A stretch of DNA of 64,000 nucleotides from Cycas panzhihuaensis (lineage: Eukaryota > Cycadophyta). Position numbers and translations under genes: made by a program. The stretch lies in the NCBI GenBank assembly GCA_023213395.1, contig CM041465.1, positions 85,815,741 to 85,879,740 on the forward strand, written 5' to 3'. Below, piece after piece: positions 23,775-35,084 of the stretch. Within the stretch, counting starts at the first letter, position 1, and every line of letters starts with the position of its first letter. The notes beneath the pieces were generated by a model. The model was not told where the DNA came from, made no database searches, and worked only from the letters and a program-made list of their open reading frames with translations.

Positions 23775-26388
23775 ATGGAAATGATAAATATAGTTGAAGG
23801 TCTACCATAAATTTTAGCTAACAAGGATATATGTGAGGGATGCCTCCTAGGCAAACAACACATAGAGAGCTTTCTTGATGGAAGCTATAGAGCTAAGGGG
23901 CCACTTCAACTAATTTACACAGATCTTGGTGGTCTAATAGATGTCCCATCTCTAGTAGGTACAAAATATTTCCTCACTTTTATTGATGATTATATAAAAA
24001 AGACATAGGTTTATTTCTTAAAATTTAAGTTAGATGTAGTTCAATACTTTGTGGATTTAAACCTTTGTGAAGAAGCAAAGCAGCCACAAAATACTTTCCC
24101 TAAGGTCAGATAATGGGGGAGAGTTTATTTCCAATGAGTCCAATGCCTATTGTACCTACTATGGCATTAGAAGACAATATATAAACCCCTACACACTACA
24201 ACAAAATGGGGTAGTTAAACGTAAGAACCATACTATAGTTGAAATGGCTAGGTGCATGCTTAAAGACAAGAAATTGAGATATGAATTTTGGGCAAAATCT
24301 ATCGATACGATAGTATATCTCCTAAATAGTTTACCACTAAAGCCCTTAGGTGGATGACACCTAAAGAAGCATGGACAGGTCATAAACCTAGCATTCACTA
24401 CTTGAGAGTATTTAGATGTCTTTTCTTTACCTACATTTCAGAATAGAAAATGATTAAACTTAATGATAAGAGCATAAAGTGCATATATTTTGGGTATAGT
24501 GATGTGTCAAAATCTTATAAGGTGTACGATCCAAAGGAAAGAAAGATTATTGTTAGTAGAGATATTGTATTCAAGGAAGATGACTTCTATAAACTAGATT
24601 TTGACCAAGATAAAGATAAGAATATTGTGATTAACTTTGATTCCCCCCTAAGGTCTACATATGTGCCACCTAGACTAGACCCTAGGCCAAGTGATAAGGG
24701 AACCTCCACTCAATCTCAAAGGTTTCCTAAATGGTTCCAAAGAGGTCATGATTTATACAATATATTAAATAATAACTTTGAAAGGAGATCTAGTCGTTCA
24801 GGTCGAGTTAACTTTACCCTCATGAGTCAAGTGATGGAAGTCAATGACCCTCATACCTTTGAAGAGGTAAATACTTACAATGAATGGAGAAATGATAGAA
24901 GATAAGTATAACTCTATAGTAAAGAATGATACATAGGAACTTGTTGATCTTCCTCCTAACAAAACAACTATTAGGATAAAATGGGTCTATAAGACCAAGT
25001 TTAGATATGATAGGTCCATTGATAAATATAAGGTTAGACTTATTGCTAAGGGTTATAAACAAAAAGAAGGCATAGATTATAATAAAATCTTTGCGCATGT
25101 TGCTAAAATAGAAACTATTTGTATGATGCTAAGTCTAGTAACCCAAAAAGATTGAAATGTTCACCAAATGGATGTCAAAAGTAACTTTCTCAATGGATAT
25201 ATTAAAGAAGGGATATATGTTCAACAACCAAAAGGTTTTGAAGTTAGGGGGAAAGAGAATAAAGTGTATAAACTTAGAAAGGCACTTTATGATTTGAAAC
25301 AAGCACCTAGAGCATGGTACTCTAAGATAGATAAATATTTCAGAGATCAAGGATTCGAGATAATGCAATTAGATCCAAATTTATACATCAAGATTAAGGG
25401 AGACTCTATATTGATTATGGAACTTTATGTTGATGACTTGGTCTATATAGGAAATAACTCCCATCTTTCTCAGAAGTTCAAGGATGGCATGTAGAAGGAG
25501 TTTGAAATGACAGACTTGGGGCTAATATATTACTTCTTAGGATTGGAAGTATGACAAGATGATGATGATGGTATCTTTGTTTCTTAAAGAAAATATACCT
25601 TGGACTTACTCTAAAAGTTTAAAATGAATGACTATAAAGCTTTGACCACACTAATAGAAGTTGGAATCAAATTGTCCAAAATTGATGATTTTTCTCATAT
25701 TGATCCTACATTGTATAGACAATTGATTGGTCATTTAATTTATTTGATATCAACATGACTAGATATCATGCATTCAATTAGTGTTGTGTCAAAATTTATG
25801 TAACATCCCAAAACTACATATTAACAAGTAGCTAAACAAATTCTAAGGTATCTAAAAGGCACTACAAACTATGGGCTATAATATAAACCTTTATCAAATT
25901 TCAAGTTAATTAGGTATACAGATTCAGATTGGATAGGTGATGTTGATGATAGAAAATCTACTTATAGATACACTTTTAGTTTAGGTTTAGCCTTTATAGC
26001 ATGGAGTACCAAAAAGTAAAATACTATCTCTTTGTCCATAGTTGAAGCAAAATATAAGGCAGTAGTGTTAGGTGCATGTGAAATGGTTTAGCTATGTCAT
26101 TTACTTCATGATCTTCAAATGAAATAGGATGGTCCTACCAAAATATGATGTGACAATTAGAGTACTATTCAGATGATATTTAATCTGGTTTTTTATGAAA
26201 GGACTAAATATATTGAGAAACAACATCACTTCATATGAGACTTTATTTAAGTAGGTAAAATAAAGTTGGTTTATTGCAACATAGAAGATCAAACAGTAGA
26301 TATTTTTACAAGGGCACTTGGAAAAATTAAATTCCACAAATTCAAAGATAAGCTTAGAGTTATACGAAATGACCATTATGGAGGAGAA
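23775..26388 (+). pseudogene. Copia-1: 5'-truncated Ty1/copia pol relic
   Basis: This is the remains of a copia polyprotein. It starts in the GAG-pre-integrase region (ICEGCLLGKQHIESF, about 23828-23872). The integrase core follows with D in IYTDLGG and D in LRSDNGGEF (about 24093); the third acidic residue is lost, because QQNGVVKRKN has Lys where Glu is expected (GAA to AAA). The reverse transcriptase has DVKSNFLNGYI near 25170, DLKQAPRAWYSKI near 25291 and an intact YVDDL at about 25426. RNase H is recognisable with TDSDWIGDVDDRKS near 25918 and ends by 26380. Many stops and shifts are present. Gag, protease and 5' LTR are absent. Confidence 0.85.
26378..26388 (+). other. Polypurine tract of Copia-1
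   Basis: ATGGAGGAGAA directly precedes the TG that starts the 3' LTR at 26389, the standard arrangement for plus-strand priming. Confidence 0.6.
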
Positions 26389-26632
26389 TGTTAGAATTAA
26401 TGGTCATTTCATGTTAATTGAGTGTACACAACATTTAATGACATCGCAGGACTGCCACAGTTGACTTTAGCCATTCGAGTTGTCAAGTACATATATTTTA
26501 TTATTTTTTGAATTCTAAAAATGTCGGTTAATGGTGGGCTTGCTCCCAATGTCTCAACTATAAATAAGAGGTCTTAGACCCAATGGTGTTTCTGAGCACT
26601 GCCTCTATTTTTTAGATATTTGTTAATTTTCA
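26389..26632 (+). repeat. Copia-1 3' LTR (3' edge approximate)
   Basis: It begins TGTTAGAATTAATGG after the polypurine tract. A TATAAATAAG box lies at 26559. The right edge is placed tentatively at TTTTCA (26632) because family F internal sequence is recognisable from about 26700. No second LTR is available to confirm the edge. Confidence 0.45.
26559..26568 (+). promoter_or_regulatory. Putative TATA box in Copia-1 LTR
   Basis: TATAAATAAG lies about 170 bp into the LTR, a usual place for the copia core promoter. Confidence 0.45.
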
Positions 26633-26649
26633 ATATGGCACGCTTATAG

Positions 26650-27178
26650 TCATTTTGTTCTTTATTTATACATTTTCCTAAAGATAGAGATATAACAAAT
26701 AATTTTTAGGTATATCTGGATGATTTTTTTGCTTACATGAAATGGAGCAAATTTGGAAGTGATTTTTATTATACAAGTGGCAATATATGTACAAATAATA
26801 AGGATAAATATAAAAAATGTCACATTAGTATAAGATTAGATTTTACAAATGGTTATTTTGTGCTTCATTTAATTATTGTAGTTGAGGTTTAATCAATTAA
26901 AAATTATATAATAAATTCATGAAAATAGAATTATAGAAATTATGATTGTAAGATTTTTGCATTTTATTAACATGATTGGGATGCATTAGTCACCCAAGGT
27001 AATATCACTTTATAAGGATTTGAACCCAATGTCAATTCTAAGAAAGGTGAAGATATATTTCTTTACAAGTATTAAAGTAAAAGGATAAGCACAAAGAGAA
27101 AGTATACATGAAGTAGCTTGATAATAAGGCAAAGGTAGTGATGTGATATAAAATATACAAATTAATTATTAAGGGAAG
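26650..27178 (+). mobile_element. F1: 3' internal end of family F element
   Basis: This segment matches, on the opposite strand, 47231-47730, which is the 3' internal end of F2. Shared landmarks include GGATGATTTTTTTGCTTACA, a TTGTAAGATTTTTGC-type block and ACATGAAGTAGCTT, in the same order and spacing. It ends in purine-rich TTAAGGGAAG, the polypurine tract before the LTR at 27179. No protein-coding motif is visible. The left part of F1 is missing, apparently replaced by Copia-1. Confidence 0.6.
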
Positions 27179-27505
27179 TATTAGAAAGTAATATTTAATG
27201 TATGATCACTTCATAAGGTCAATCCTTGGAGGTTATTTAATAATGTCCTGTGATAATATTATTGTGGGGTTATTAGACATTAGACATGCTCTAAAAAATT
27301 ATGATAAGTGAAGGCAATATTAAAAGTTGTGTAAATACTCAATTAACTGGATAATGTTTAGGTTCTCACATATGATATCATTAGTGAATAATCAATGTAA
27401 CCTCATTGATCACTAATGAGGTGATGTACTTCTATATAATAGTATACCATATTCATCGTAACTTATAAAAACACTTAATGTTTTCCTAATGGAACCTAGT
27501 GTGGT
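27179..27505 (+). repeat. F1 3' LTR, piece 1 of 3
   Basis: It begins TATTAGAAAGTAATATTTAA, the decayed form of the TGTAAGAAAGTAATGCTTAA start of the F2 LTR (TG to TA). It continues through a TATA-like CTATATAATAG at about 27431 and stops in GTGGT (27501-27505), the target duplication of the insertion at 27506. Piece 2 resumes at 32959. Confidence 0.7.
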
Positions 27506-27905
27506 TGTTAAATCAGAGTTAAGGCTATGATACCACAATATTGGATTAGAGTTGCATCTTTGATAGCACAATGTTAGTTTTAGATGAAGGCAATGATAGC
27601 AAACCCAGCAATGGACAAAGAATAGATGAATGAGGTGGATAAACATGAGACATAATAAGATAAAGCATGTATATGAGTAAATTACACTAGAATAAGAAGA
27701 AATGGCAAACTTTAGATTATTAAAAAGAGCATGTACATACTTATAGAATATCTCATCATATATGAGAACTTCAAAGTTAACCTTTATGTGTTGTCATACT
27801 TATTAAGGTGGCGTATATCTTAAGGTGACCATGAATATAAAAAATTAAATAATCTAAGAGAAAGTGTGAATAGGGTTAGAATGTAATTGGATACTATATC
27901 TAAAA
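27506..27905 (-). repeat. LTR A (3'-most LTR) of the non-coding element
   Basis: In + orientation it starts TGTTAAATCAGAG and ends ATATCTAAAA, where B and C read ATATCTAACA. It carries an extra 33-bp block at the left end, containing GGCTATGATACCACAA (reverse complement of a primer-site sequence), not present in LTRs B and C. Confidence 0.65.
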
Positions 27906-28580
27906 TTCCCCCTTGTAATATATAATTACATTATTGCATCAAATGAAATAACATATCAAAACTATAAATTTGTCTTTAATTTTTACTAGAATAAGTTGCT
28001 ACAAATAAATAAATATAAAGTGTTACTCACATCTATATGAAGTAGGCTCCATCTATCAGACCACATGTATAACCAATTATTGTGACTACTAGTTAACTAA
28101 TTCACTCCTTTGTGTGCATGGTTTTGTTAATGCAAGTCAACTACACTCTGGAAACACATCATCTTATATGACTAAACAAGTGAGCTAAAAAACAAATTTA
28201 AGAGAAATTGTAGAGAAGAGTTCCACCTTTTACTAAATAGGACAATATAAGCAACTATCATAGGCTATAATGGTTGGAAATACATAATCAAAGGGCCTTC
28301 TTGGCCTCATAATGCCTCTATGGGCTATCAAATGTCAAAATAAGCTTATAAACTTACCCTTATAGGCAACAAGTGTATGTATAAGCTATCAAATATCTAA
28401 CAATTACAATGTTAACGACATTAAATTGTTCAAACTTGACATAAAATAGATGTGACTTAACAAATACATTATAATGACTCTAAGTGACAATTTTGATAAT
28501 TTTAATGATAAAATAGGGTTCCCTAAAGCCTATAAAGAGCCTATATGACAAAGTTTTATATTATGACAACCCACCCCAAA
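27906..28580. repeat. Internal tail unit 1
   Basis: About 675 bp non-coding. It begins TTCCCCCTTGTAATATATAA (complement of the polypurine tract) and ends in a C-rich run ACCCACCCCAAA next to LTR B. It is nearly identical to 28948-29638 and 30006-30665. Confidence 0.65.
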
Positions 28581-28947
28581 TATTGGATTAGAGTTGCATC
28601 TTTGATAGCACAATGTTAGTTTTAGATGAAGGAAATGATAGCAAACCCAGTAATGGACAAAGAATAGATGAATGAGGTGGATAAACATGAGACACAGTAA
28701 GATAAATCATGTATATGAGTAAAGTACACTAGAATAAGAAGAAAGGGCAAACTTTAGATTATTAAAAAGAGCATGTACATACTTATAGAATATCTCATCA
28801 TATATGAGAACTTCAAAGTTAACCTTTATGTGTTGTCATACTTATTAAGGTGGCGTATATCTTAAGGTGCCCATGAATATAAAAAATCAAATAATCAAAG
28901 AGAAAGTGTGAATAGGGTTAGAATGTAATTGGATACTATATCTAACA
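28581..28947 (-). repeat. LTR B
   Basis: 367 bp, TATTGGATTAGAG to ATATCTAACA in + orientation. Very close to LTR C. There is no normal primer site beside it; a G-rich (- strand) junction replaces it. Confidence 0.65.
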
Positions 28948-29638
28948 TTCCCCCTTGTAATATATAATTACATTATTACATCAAATGAAATATCACATCA
29001 AAAGTATAAATTTGTCTTCAAGTTTTACTACAATAAGTTGCTACAAATAAATATAAAGTCTTACTCACATCTATATGAAGTAGGCTCCATCTATCAAATC
29101 ACGTGTATAACCAATTATTGTGACCACTAGTTAACTAATTCACTCCTTTGTGTGTATGGTTTTGTTAGTGCAAGTCAACTACACTCTGGAAACACATCAT
29201 CTTACATGACTAAACAAGTGAGCTAAAAAATAAATTTAAGAGTAATTGTAGAGAAGAGTTCTACCTTTTGCTAAATAGGACAATATAAGCAACTATCATA
29301 GGCTATAATGGTTGGAAATACATAATCAAAGGGCCTTCTTGGCCTCATAATGCCTCTATGGGCTATCAAATGTCAGAATAAACTTACAAAGTTACCCTTA
29401 TAGGCAACAAGTGTATGTATAAGCTATCAAATATCTAACAATTACAATGTTAACGATATTAAATTGTTCAAACTTGACATAAAATAGATGTGTCTTAACA
29501 AATACATTATAATGACTCTAAGTGACAATTTTGATAATTTTAATGATAAAATAGGGTTCCCTAAAGCCTATAAAGAGCCTATATAACAAAGTTTTATATT
29601 ATGCAGCAACACCCCCACCCACCCCCCCCCCCCAACAA
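28948..29638. repeat. Internal tail unit 2 with long C run
   Basis: Second tail copy. It ends in an expanded C tract (29610-29634; 13 consecutive C after CACCC repeats), the longest of the three junctions. The tract could form G-quadruplex or i-motif structure; its exact length is a likely sequencing weak point. Confidence 0.65.
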
Positions 29639-30005
29639 TATTGGATTAGAGTTGCATCTTTGATAGTACAAGGTTAGTTTTAGATGAAGGAAATGATATC
29701 AAACCCAATAATAGACAAAGAATAGATGAATGAGGTGGATAAACATGAGACATAGTAAGATAAATCATGTATATGAGTAAAGTACACTAGAATAAGAAGA
29801 AAGGGCAAACTTTATATTATTAAAAAGAGCATGTACATACTTATAGAATATTTCATCATATATGAGAACTTCAAAGTTAACCTTTATGTGTTGTCATACT
29901 TATTAAGGTGGCGTATATCTTAAGGTGATAATGAATATAAAAAATCAAATAATCTAAGAGAAAGTATGACTAGGGTTAGAATGTAATTGGATACTATATC
30001 TAACA
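29639..30005 (-). repeat. LTR C
   Basis: 367 bp, the same span as LTR B. Taken with the full internal region on its right, it marks the original 3' LTR of the element. Confidence 0.65.
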
Positions 30006-32569
30006 TTCCCCCTTGTAATATATAATTACATTATTACATCAAATGAAATATCACATCGAAAGTATAAATTTGTCTTTAATTTTTACTAGAATAAGTTACT
30101 ACAAATAAATATAAAGTCTTACTCACATCTATATGAAGTAGGCTCCATCTATTAGACCACGTGTATAACCAATTATTGTGACCACTAGTTAACTAATTCA
30201 CTCCTTTATGTGCATGGTTTTGTTAGTGCAAGTCAACTACACTCTGGAAACACATCATCTTACATGACTAAACAAGTGAGCTAAAAAACAAATTTAAGAG
30301 TAATTGTAGAGAAGAGTTCCACCTTTTGCTAAATAGGACAATATAAGCAACTATCATAGGCTATAATGGTTGGAAATACATAATCAAAGGGCCTTCTTGG
30401 CCTCATAATGCCTCTATGGGCTATCAAATGTTAAAATAAGCTTACAAATTTACCCTTATAGGTAACAAGTGTATGTATAAGCTATAAAATATCTAACAAT
30501 TACAATGTTAATGACATTAAATTGTTCAAACTTGACATAAAATAGATGTGACTTAACAAATACATTATAATGACTCTAAGTGACAATTTTGATAATTTTA
30601 ATGATAAAATAGGGTTCCCTAAAGCCTATAAAGAGCCTATATGACAAAGTTTTATATTATGCAGCCCCCCCACCACCACAAATTTTGGGGTACATTACAT
30701 TAATATGAATAATATTAAATGATTTGAAACTTTTGAAATGACATAAATGTGCTTAAATATGATAAAAAATTCATTAAAAGATAAGTTTTTGAAAAAACTT
30801 TTATCTTTGAGTTAAGATTTCTCCAACAAATCAACTCCAAATTATGTCATGCGATATGTCAAATCGAAGAGCACTGAGTTAAGAATCTAATGTTTTTCTC
30901 GATACTTTACTCAAGTTATGGCTAAAATAGTAAAACCATATCATTAAGAAGTGATGAAGGGCTAAAAATTAGGAGCTTAGGTCATTATAATAATAGCCTA
31001 AGGACATGCAAATGTTATATGTGGCCAGGAGCTAAATAATAAGGGGTCTGATCTGAATTTCAAAAAATATGAAATATGGTTAAATCCATTGTTAATAAAC
31101 AAATCATATTTGCGTATATCAAAATAATAAAAAAATTATTAATCCTTAAAATATTTTTTTTGTTTGCAATATCTATGGTTTTGATTTTATTTTTCTTTCA
31201 TTGACTGATTATTTGTAGGTTCAACCATGGCATTTCCCTCTTTATGTATCTCACCTAACTGCACAATCTGCATCTATGAAATTCTTTCTTTACAGGTATC
31301 ATAGGCAGTGTTTATATGCCCTTTATTCAACCTTACACACTTTATGTGAGATTTCATCATATGTCTTTGATTTTCTCATTTGCATGTTATATGCTTTGAG
31401 TGTCAAGTCTCCCCCAGAGAATGTATTGTTATGTAACATCATTGAGCCTAATGTCTATCATTACCATGGCATTCTCCCCATCATTAACCAGGGTGTGTGC
31501 CTATTATGGGGTCTACTTTGCTTTGCCTTTTATGTTTCAAGATGTCTCTTTGTGAGCATCTCTTGGCTCAATTTTCCCATTCACATTATATGACCCTTAA
31601 GACACCTATATCTCTCTTTTCTTTTACCACCTCTATTGGGCATCCACATCTTCTATATATTGAAGACCAAGGGTGTTGATTTTTCAAAAGAGAAGGTATG
31701 CATATCCTAAGATTGTTTGAAAATGATATGGACATTATGAATGCTAATTATTATAAAGGCTTGAAGGCCAAGCTTGTTGATTTGAGAGAGATCCTTGGCG
31801 ACTGGATGTAATACAAATCATTCCCTTATAATACAAGTAGGTAGATGGAGACAGTGTTGTTGAAAATATACTAAGATATGGAAGACATATTTAAAATCCA
31901 AACTAAAAATAATAATAACTTTTCAGCTAAATAAATAGTGTAAAAATTTCTACCAAGAGAGAAAATATTCTACATTGACTTTTATAAGAATGCTAAGAAG
32001 GAAACCATTCTATATATATTTTTTTCTTTTTTAAACAGACCATATTTGAGTAGTTAGGGTGGCCATTCCCACAACTCTTTTTCATTTTATTGAGCCTCTA
32101 TTTTTTCTACAATTGAGCCCCTTCTTTTGATAACAAAAATGTTGCTTTTGTAGGGTGATCAGGTCTGCATGAGTAATTGATTTGTTTATTTTCCTTTATA
32201 AATGGCAACTTCAGAAAAGAATTCAAAATGACATTTTTTGCCTTCAAATCTACCATCATTTTGCTATAAAATAACTCTTTTTGCAACTTGAAAATTACTT
32301 CAAAATAGTTTCAAAACACCATCTTAAAATCTCTTCAAAATATCATAACAAACTCCAAAATGTCCATACAATTATAGTAAAAATTGTCTCTTTAAAATAT
32401 ATTTTCAACTCTTAAAAGATGGCCCTCAAATATCTTGAAATTTTCATTAAATGAGACATAACTAGGTCACTAGAAAAGGGACAAAATGGTTCCTAAAACA
32501 ACTTTAAAAGGGCTTTAAAATCAACAACTAATAGTCTCTAAATTATTTTTTCAATAGATTAAACATTGG
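30006..32569. other. Full internal region of the non-coding LTR element
   Basis: 30006-30665 is tail unit 3; 30666-32569 is single copy. A 105-codon open frame on the + strand (31276-31593) is antisense to the element, shows no family I know and overlaps another frame, so it is not called as a gene. The rest is AT-rich with no recognisable coding. Confidence 0.5.
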
Positions 32570-32585
32570 GTTTCGATACCACAAT
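32570..32585 (-). other. Primer binding site of the non-coding LTR element
   Basis: The - strand reads TTGTGGTATCGAAACC next to the LTR end, a decayed version of the TGGTATCAGAGCC site complementary to initiator tRNA-Met. It fixes the element on the - strand. Confidence 0.55.
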
Positions 32586-32958
32586 GTTGGATTAGAGTTG
32601 AAGCTATGATACCATAATGTTAGTTTTAGATGAAGGTAGTGATAGTGGACCTAACAAGGCACAAAGAATAGATGAATGAGGTGAGTGTAGGATAAACATT
32701 GAGATACAATAAGATGAAGCATGTACAAGGATAAAATACAATAAATTAAGAAGAATTGCCAAATTTTATATAATTAAAAGGATCATGTACATACTTATAG
32801 AAATCCCACCATATGTGAAAATCCTCAAGGTCAACTTTTATGTGTTGTCATACTTATCAAGATGGCACACATCTTAAAATTGTCATGAATATAAAAATCA
32901 ATTAATATAAGAGAGAATATGAATAGGGTTGAAATGCAATTGAATATTACATTCAATA
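32586..32958 (-). repeat. 5' LTR (D) of the non-coding element
   Basis: In + orientation TGTTGGATTAGAG to TTCAATA, 373 bp, followed by the GTGGT duplication. It is more diverged from A-C than those are from each other, which fits A-C being products of a later local amplification. Confidence 0.6.
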
Positions 32959-33216
32959 GTGGTCTCATTATATCCTTGTTAAATATCTTCAGTAATAAGA
33001 CCTTATACATTTATGGTGGACGTTTTCTCATCTTAAGGTTTTACTATATTGAACCATGTGTTTTAATATTGATTATTTAATACTTATTTATTATTCATTA
33101 TTAATGACTATATGCTCTTATCATGATCATGTGTTATATATCAATCCTAATGATAAATGTTTCAATGATGATGCGATTTGATCATATGGCAATTGCAAGG
33201 TGTTTGATAGTTTTCC
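32959..33216 (+). repeat. F1 3' LTR, piece 2 of 3
   Basis: It continues F1 LTR from the GTGGT duplication; the counterpart in F3 is 54452-54631 plus the start of 62171-62285. It ends in TTTCC (33212-33216), the target duplication of Copia-3. Confidence 0.7.
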
Positions 33217-33247
33217 TGTTGGATATTAAGACAACAATATTTTAGGG
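33217..33247 (+). repeat. Copia-3 5' LTR, first 31 bp
   Basis: TGTTGGATATTAAGACAACA onward matches the start of the 3' LTR at 45706. It is interrupted after TTTTAGGG by Copia-2. Confidence 0.85.
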
Positions 33248-33689
33248 TGTTAGAATATATAATGTAAACTTTATGTTTCACTTATGTTTCTTTAAGTTAT
33301 TATTTAGTCACATGTCTTAAATGTAATTTAAGTGATTCTAATATTCAAACTTATGTTAATATTAATTAATTTGTGGATGGTCGTTGAAATACGGAACCGC
33401 ATTCCAACGAACCTCCATTGTATTTCTTCATCTCCTAGATTCATGGAGATGGTTCCAAGAATCTAGGACGCCCAAAATGCCCCTAAAAATTTGTTTTAGG
33501 GGTTGGTTGTTTTGTATAGTGGTTTCAGTTCATTATTAATAAAATTAGCTTAGGAGGTGGTTTTTCTTCCCCAAAAGGGGTTTTCCACCTGTCAATTGAC
33601 GTGTACTTATGCAGTGTTGATTTCTAATTATTTCCTGTTATCATTTACATTTCTTGATCCTATTAATGTTGCACTTGTGCCTATTCTCA
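33248..33689 (+). repeat. Copia-2 5' LTR
   Basis: 442 bp, TGTTAGAATA to CTATTCTCA, followed two bases later by the primer site TGGTATTAGAGC. Confidence 0.9.
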
Positions 33690-33691
33690 GA

Positions 33692-33704
33692 TGGTATTAG
33701 AGCA
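33692..33704 (+). other. Copia-2 primer binding site
   Basis: TGGTATTAGAGCA matches the initiator tRNA-Met site TGGTATCAGAGCC apart from two C-to-T/C-to-A differences. Confidence 0.75.
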
Positions 33705-34780
33705 CTCTCACATGCATTTCAACAGGTTTCATAAAATTATGAATCGGTTATAAGCTGGTCCTTGGAGGTAGAAAAACAACTGGCCAATCGAAGGAATGGT
33801 AACCCGCAACAGGGAGCCTGAATTCTTGTTGTTTCCTGTGAATGTGGTGATAATAGATTCTGAGTCTCAAACCATAAACAACATTAACTTCATCTAGGCT
33901 CCCTAATTCCAGATACTCTCGTGTATAGCAATATAAAATTTGGAAAGGACGTAATGTTTTTGGACGCTGATAATAAAAGTTGCCTAATTCCAGGGTACGT
34001 ATGCTGGTGAAATGTATGCACAAGCTGCTTAATTCCATGTAACGAAAGCCACCAACAGGGCTCCCTGTGCATCATTTACCATCGAATTTCTCCTCAAAGC
34101 CACGGAGCGGATGGTTCTGTCTCTCTAGCCCTAACCAATAGACCCCTAAAAATTTAGGTGCTGGAGCAGATGAAGCCTTCGCGGGTACTAAGATGACCCT
34201 GCTCCCCGTTCGGCCTATCTACGTGCCAACAACGTTTATTCACTGTGCATACATATTTCTCAGTATGTTGACGGAAGGCGTTCTGTATTAGTACGCATTG
34301 GACAAGGCTGTCTGTCCCAAGAAGTTACACGCTATTATCTATTGTCGTTGATACCACTGCGGTCACTCCTATGTTCACACTAATACATTCACAGTGAGAC
34401 GAAGAAAAGAAGAGACAGCCAAAGATCTTGTGAGGGTTGACATAGAAAAGAATCTCAAAGCATTAGTTGAATGCCTAATCAGCCTTGATCTCGGAGAAAA
34501 CAAGAGGTAATAACTCGCCATTAAAAACCTGCAAACTCCAGCCCTCGAAGAGAACACACAAAGAGCCGACCTGCCAACCCGAAGGAACCTGGTTCGACCC
34601 TTCCTCGACATTCATCGCTACCGCTCTAGTCCAACTCCAAGCCTGCAAACAAAGATGCAACAAACAGAGATGCCGTCGCTTCAATTCTTTGCCATCAACT
34701 TGCAAACATAGAAGCTGCCGCCATCGCCATTTCACAGGTAGGGTTTCGTAACCCTTACCCCCCTCCGGACCCCAACGTGT
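33705..34780. other. GC-richer leader segment of Copia-2, possible captured sequence
   Basis: About 1.07 kb with clearly higher GC than the flanking AT-rich DNA. On the - strand, 33748-34038 stays open for 96 codons with repeated leucine-rich spacing (RTLELGNF, EYLELGSL). It loosely recalls a leucine-rich repeat, but no diagnostic motif proves it. The segment ends at CACAGGTAGGG, which looks like a splice donor. It is not retroviral coding sequence that I recognise. Confidence 0.3.
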
Positions 34781-34864
34781 TTTTCATTTTAATTTTTGTT
34801 TATAAATTATATGTTTACGTTGGGTCCACGTTTTTTAAAACATGTTTTATTTTTATTTATTTAT

Positions 34865-35067
<203 letters not shown>

Positions 35068-35084
35068 GGATAATTAACTTTATA

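Larger units (their letters stand above)
27506..32958 (-). mobile_element. Non-coding LTR element with triplicated LTR-plus-tail unit
   Basis: A complete insertion flanked by perfect 5-bp duplications GTGGT (27501-27505 and 32959-32963). Reading the - strand: 5' LTR (32958-32586), primer site TGGTATCGAAACCC, about 2.56 kb of internal DNA, polypurine tract, then LTR C, internal tail, LTR B, internal tail, LTR A. The tail plus LTR is thus present three times with a period of about 1.05 kb (landmarks at 27541, 28583, 29641). I see no gag or pol motif anywhere, so it resembles a large non-autonomous (LARD-like) or TRIM-like element. The polypurine tract (- strand CAAGGGGGAA) recurs before each of LTRs A-C. 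Confidence 0.75.

Noticed and set aside
27541-30665. CRISPR-like or satellite reading of the 1.05-kb repeats
   Set aside because: The repeat unit consists of an LTR, a polypurine tract and an internal tail; there are no short repeats with unique spacers, and the genome is eukaryotic.
33692-33704. tRNA gene fragments at the TGGTATNAGAGCC sites
   Set aside because: Only the 3' tRNA-complementary stretch is present, directly after LTR ends; no cloverleaf follows, so these are primer binding sites.
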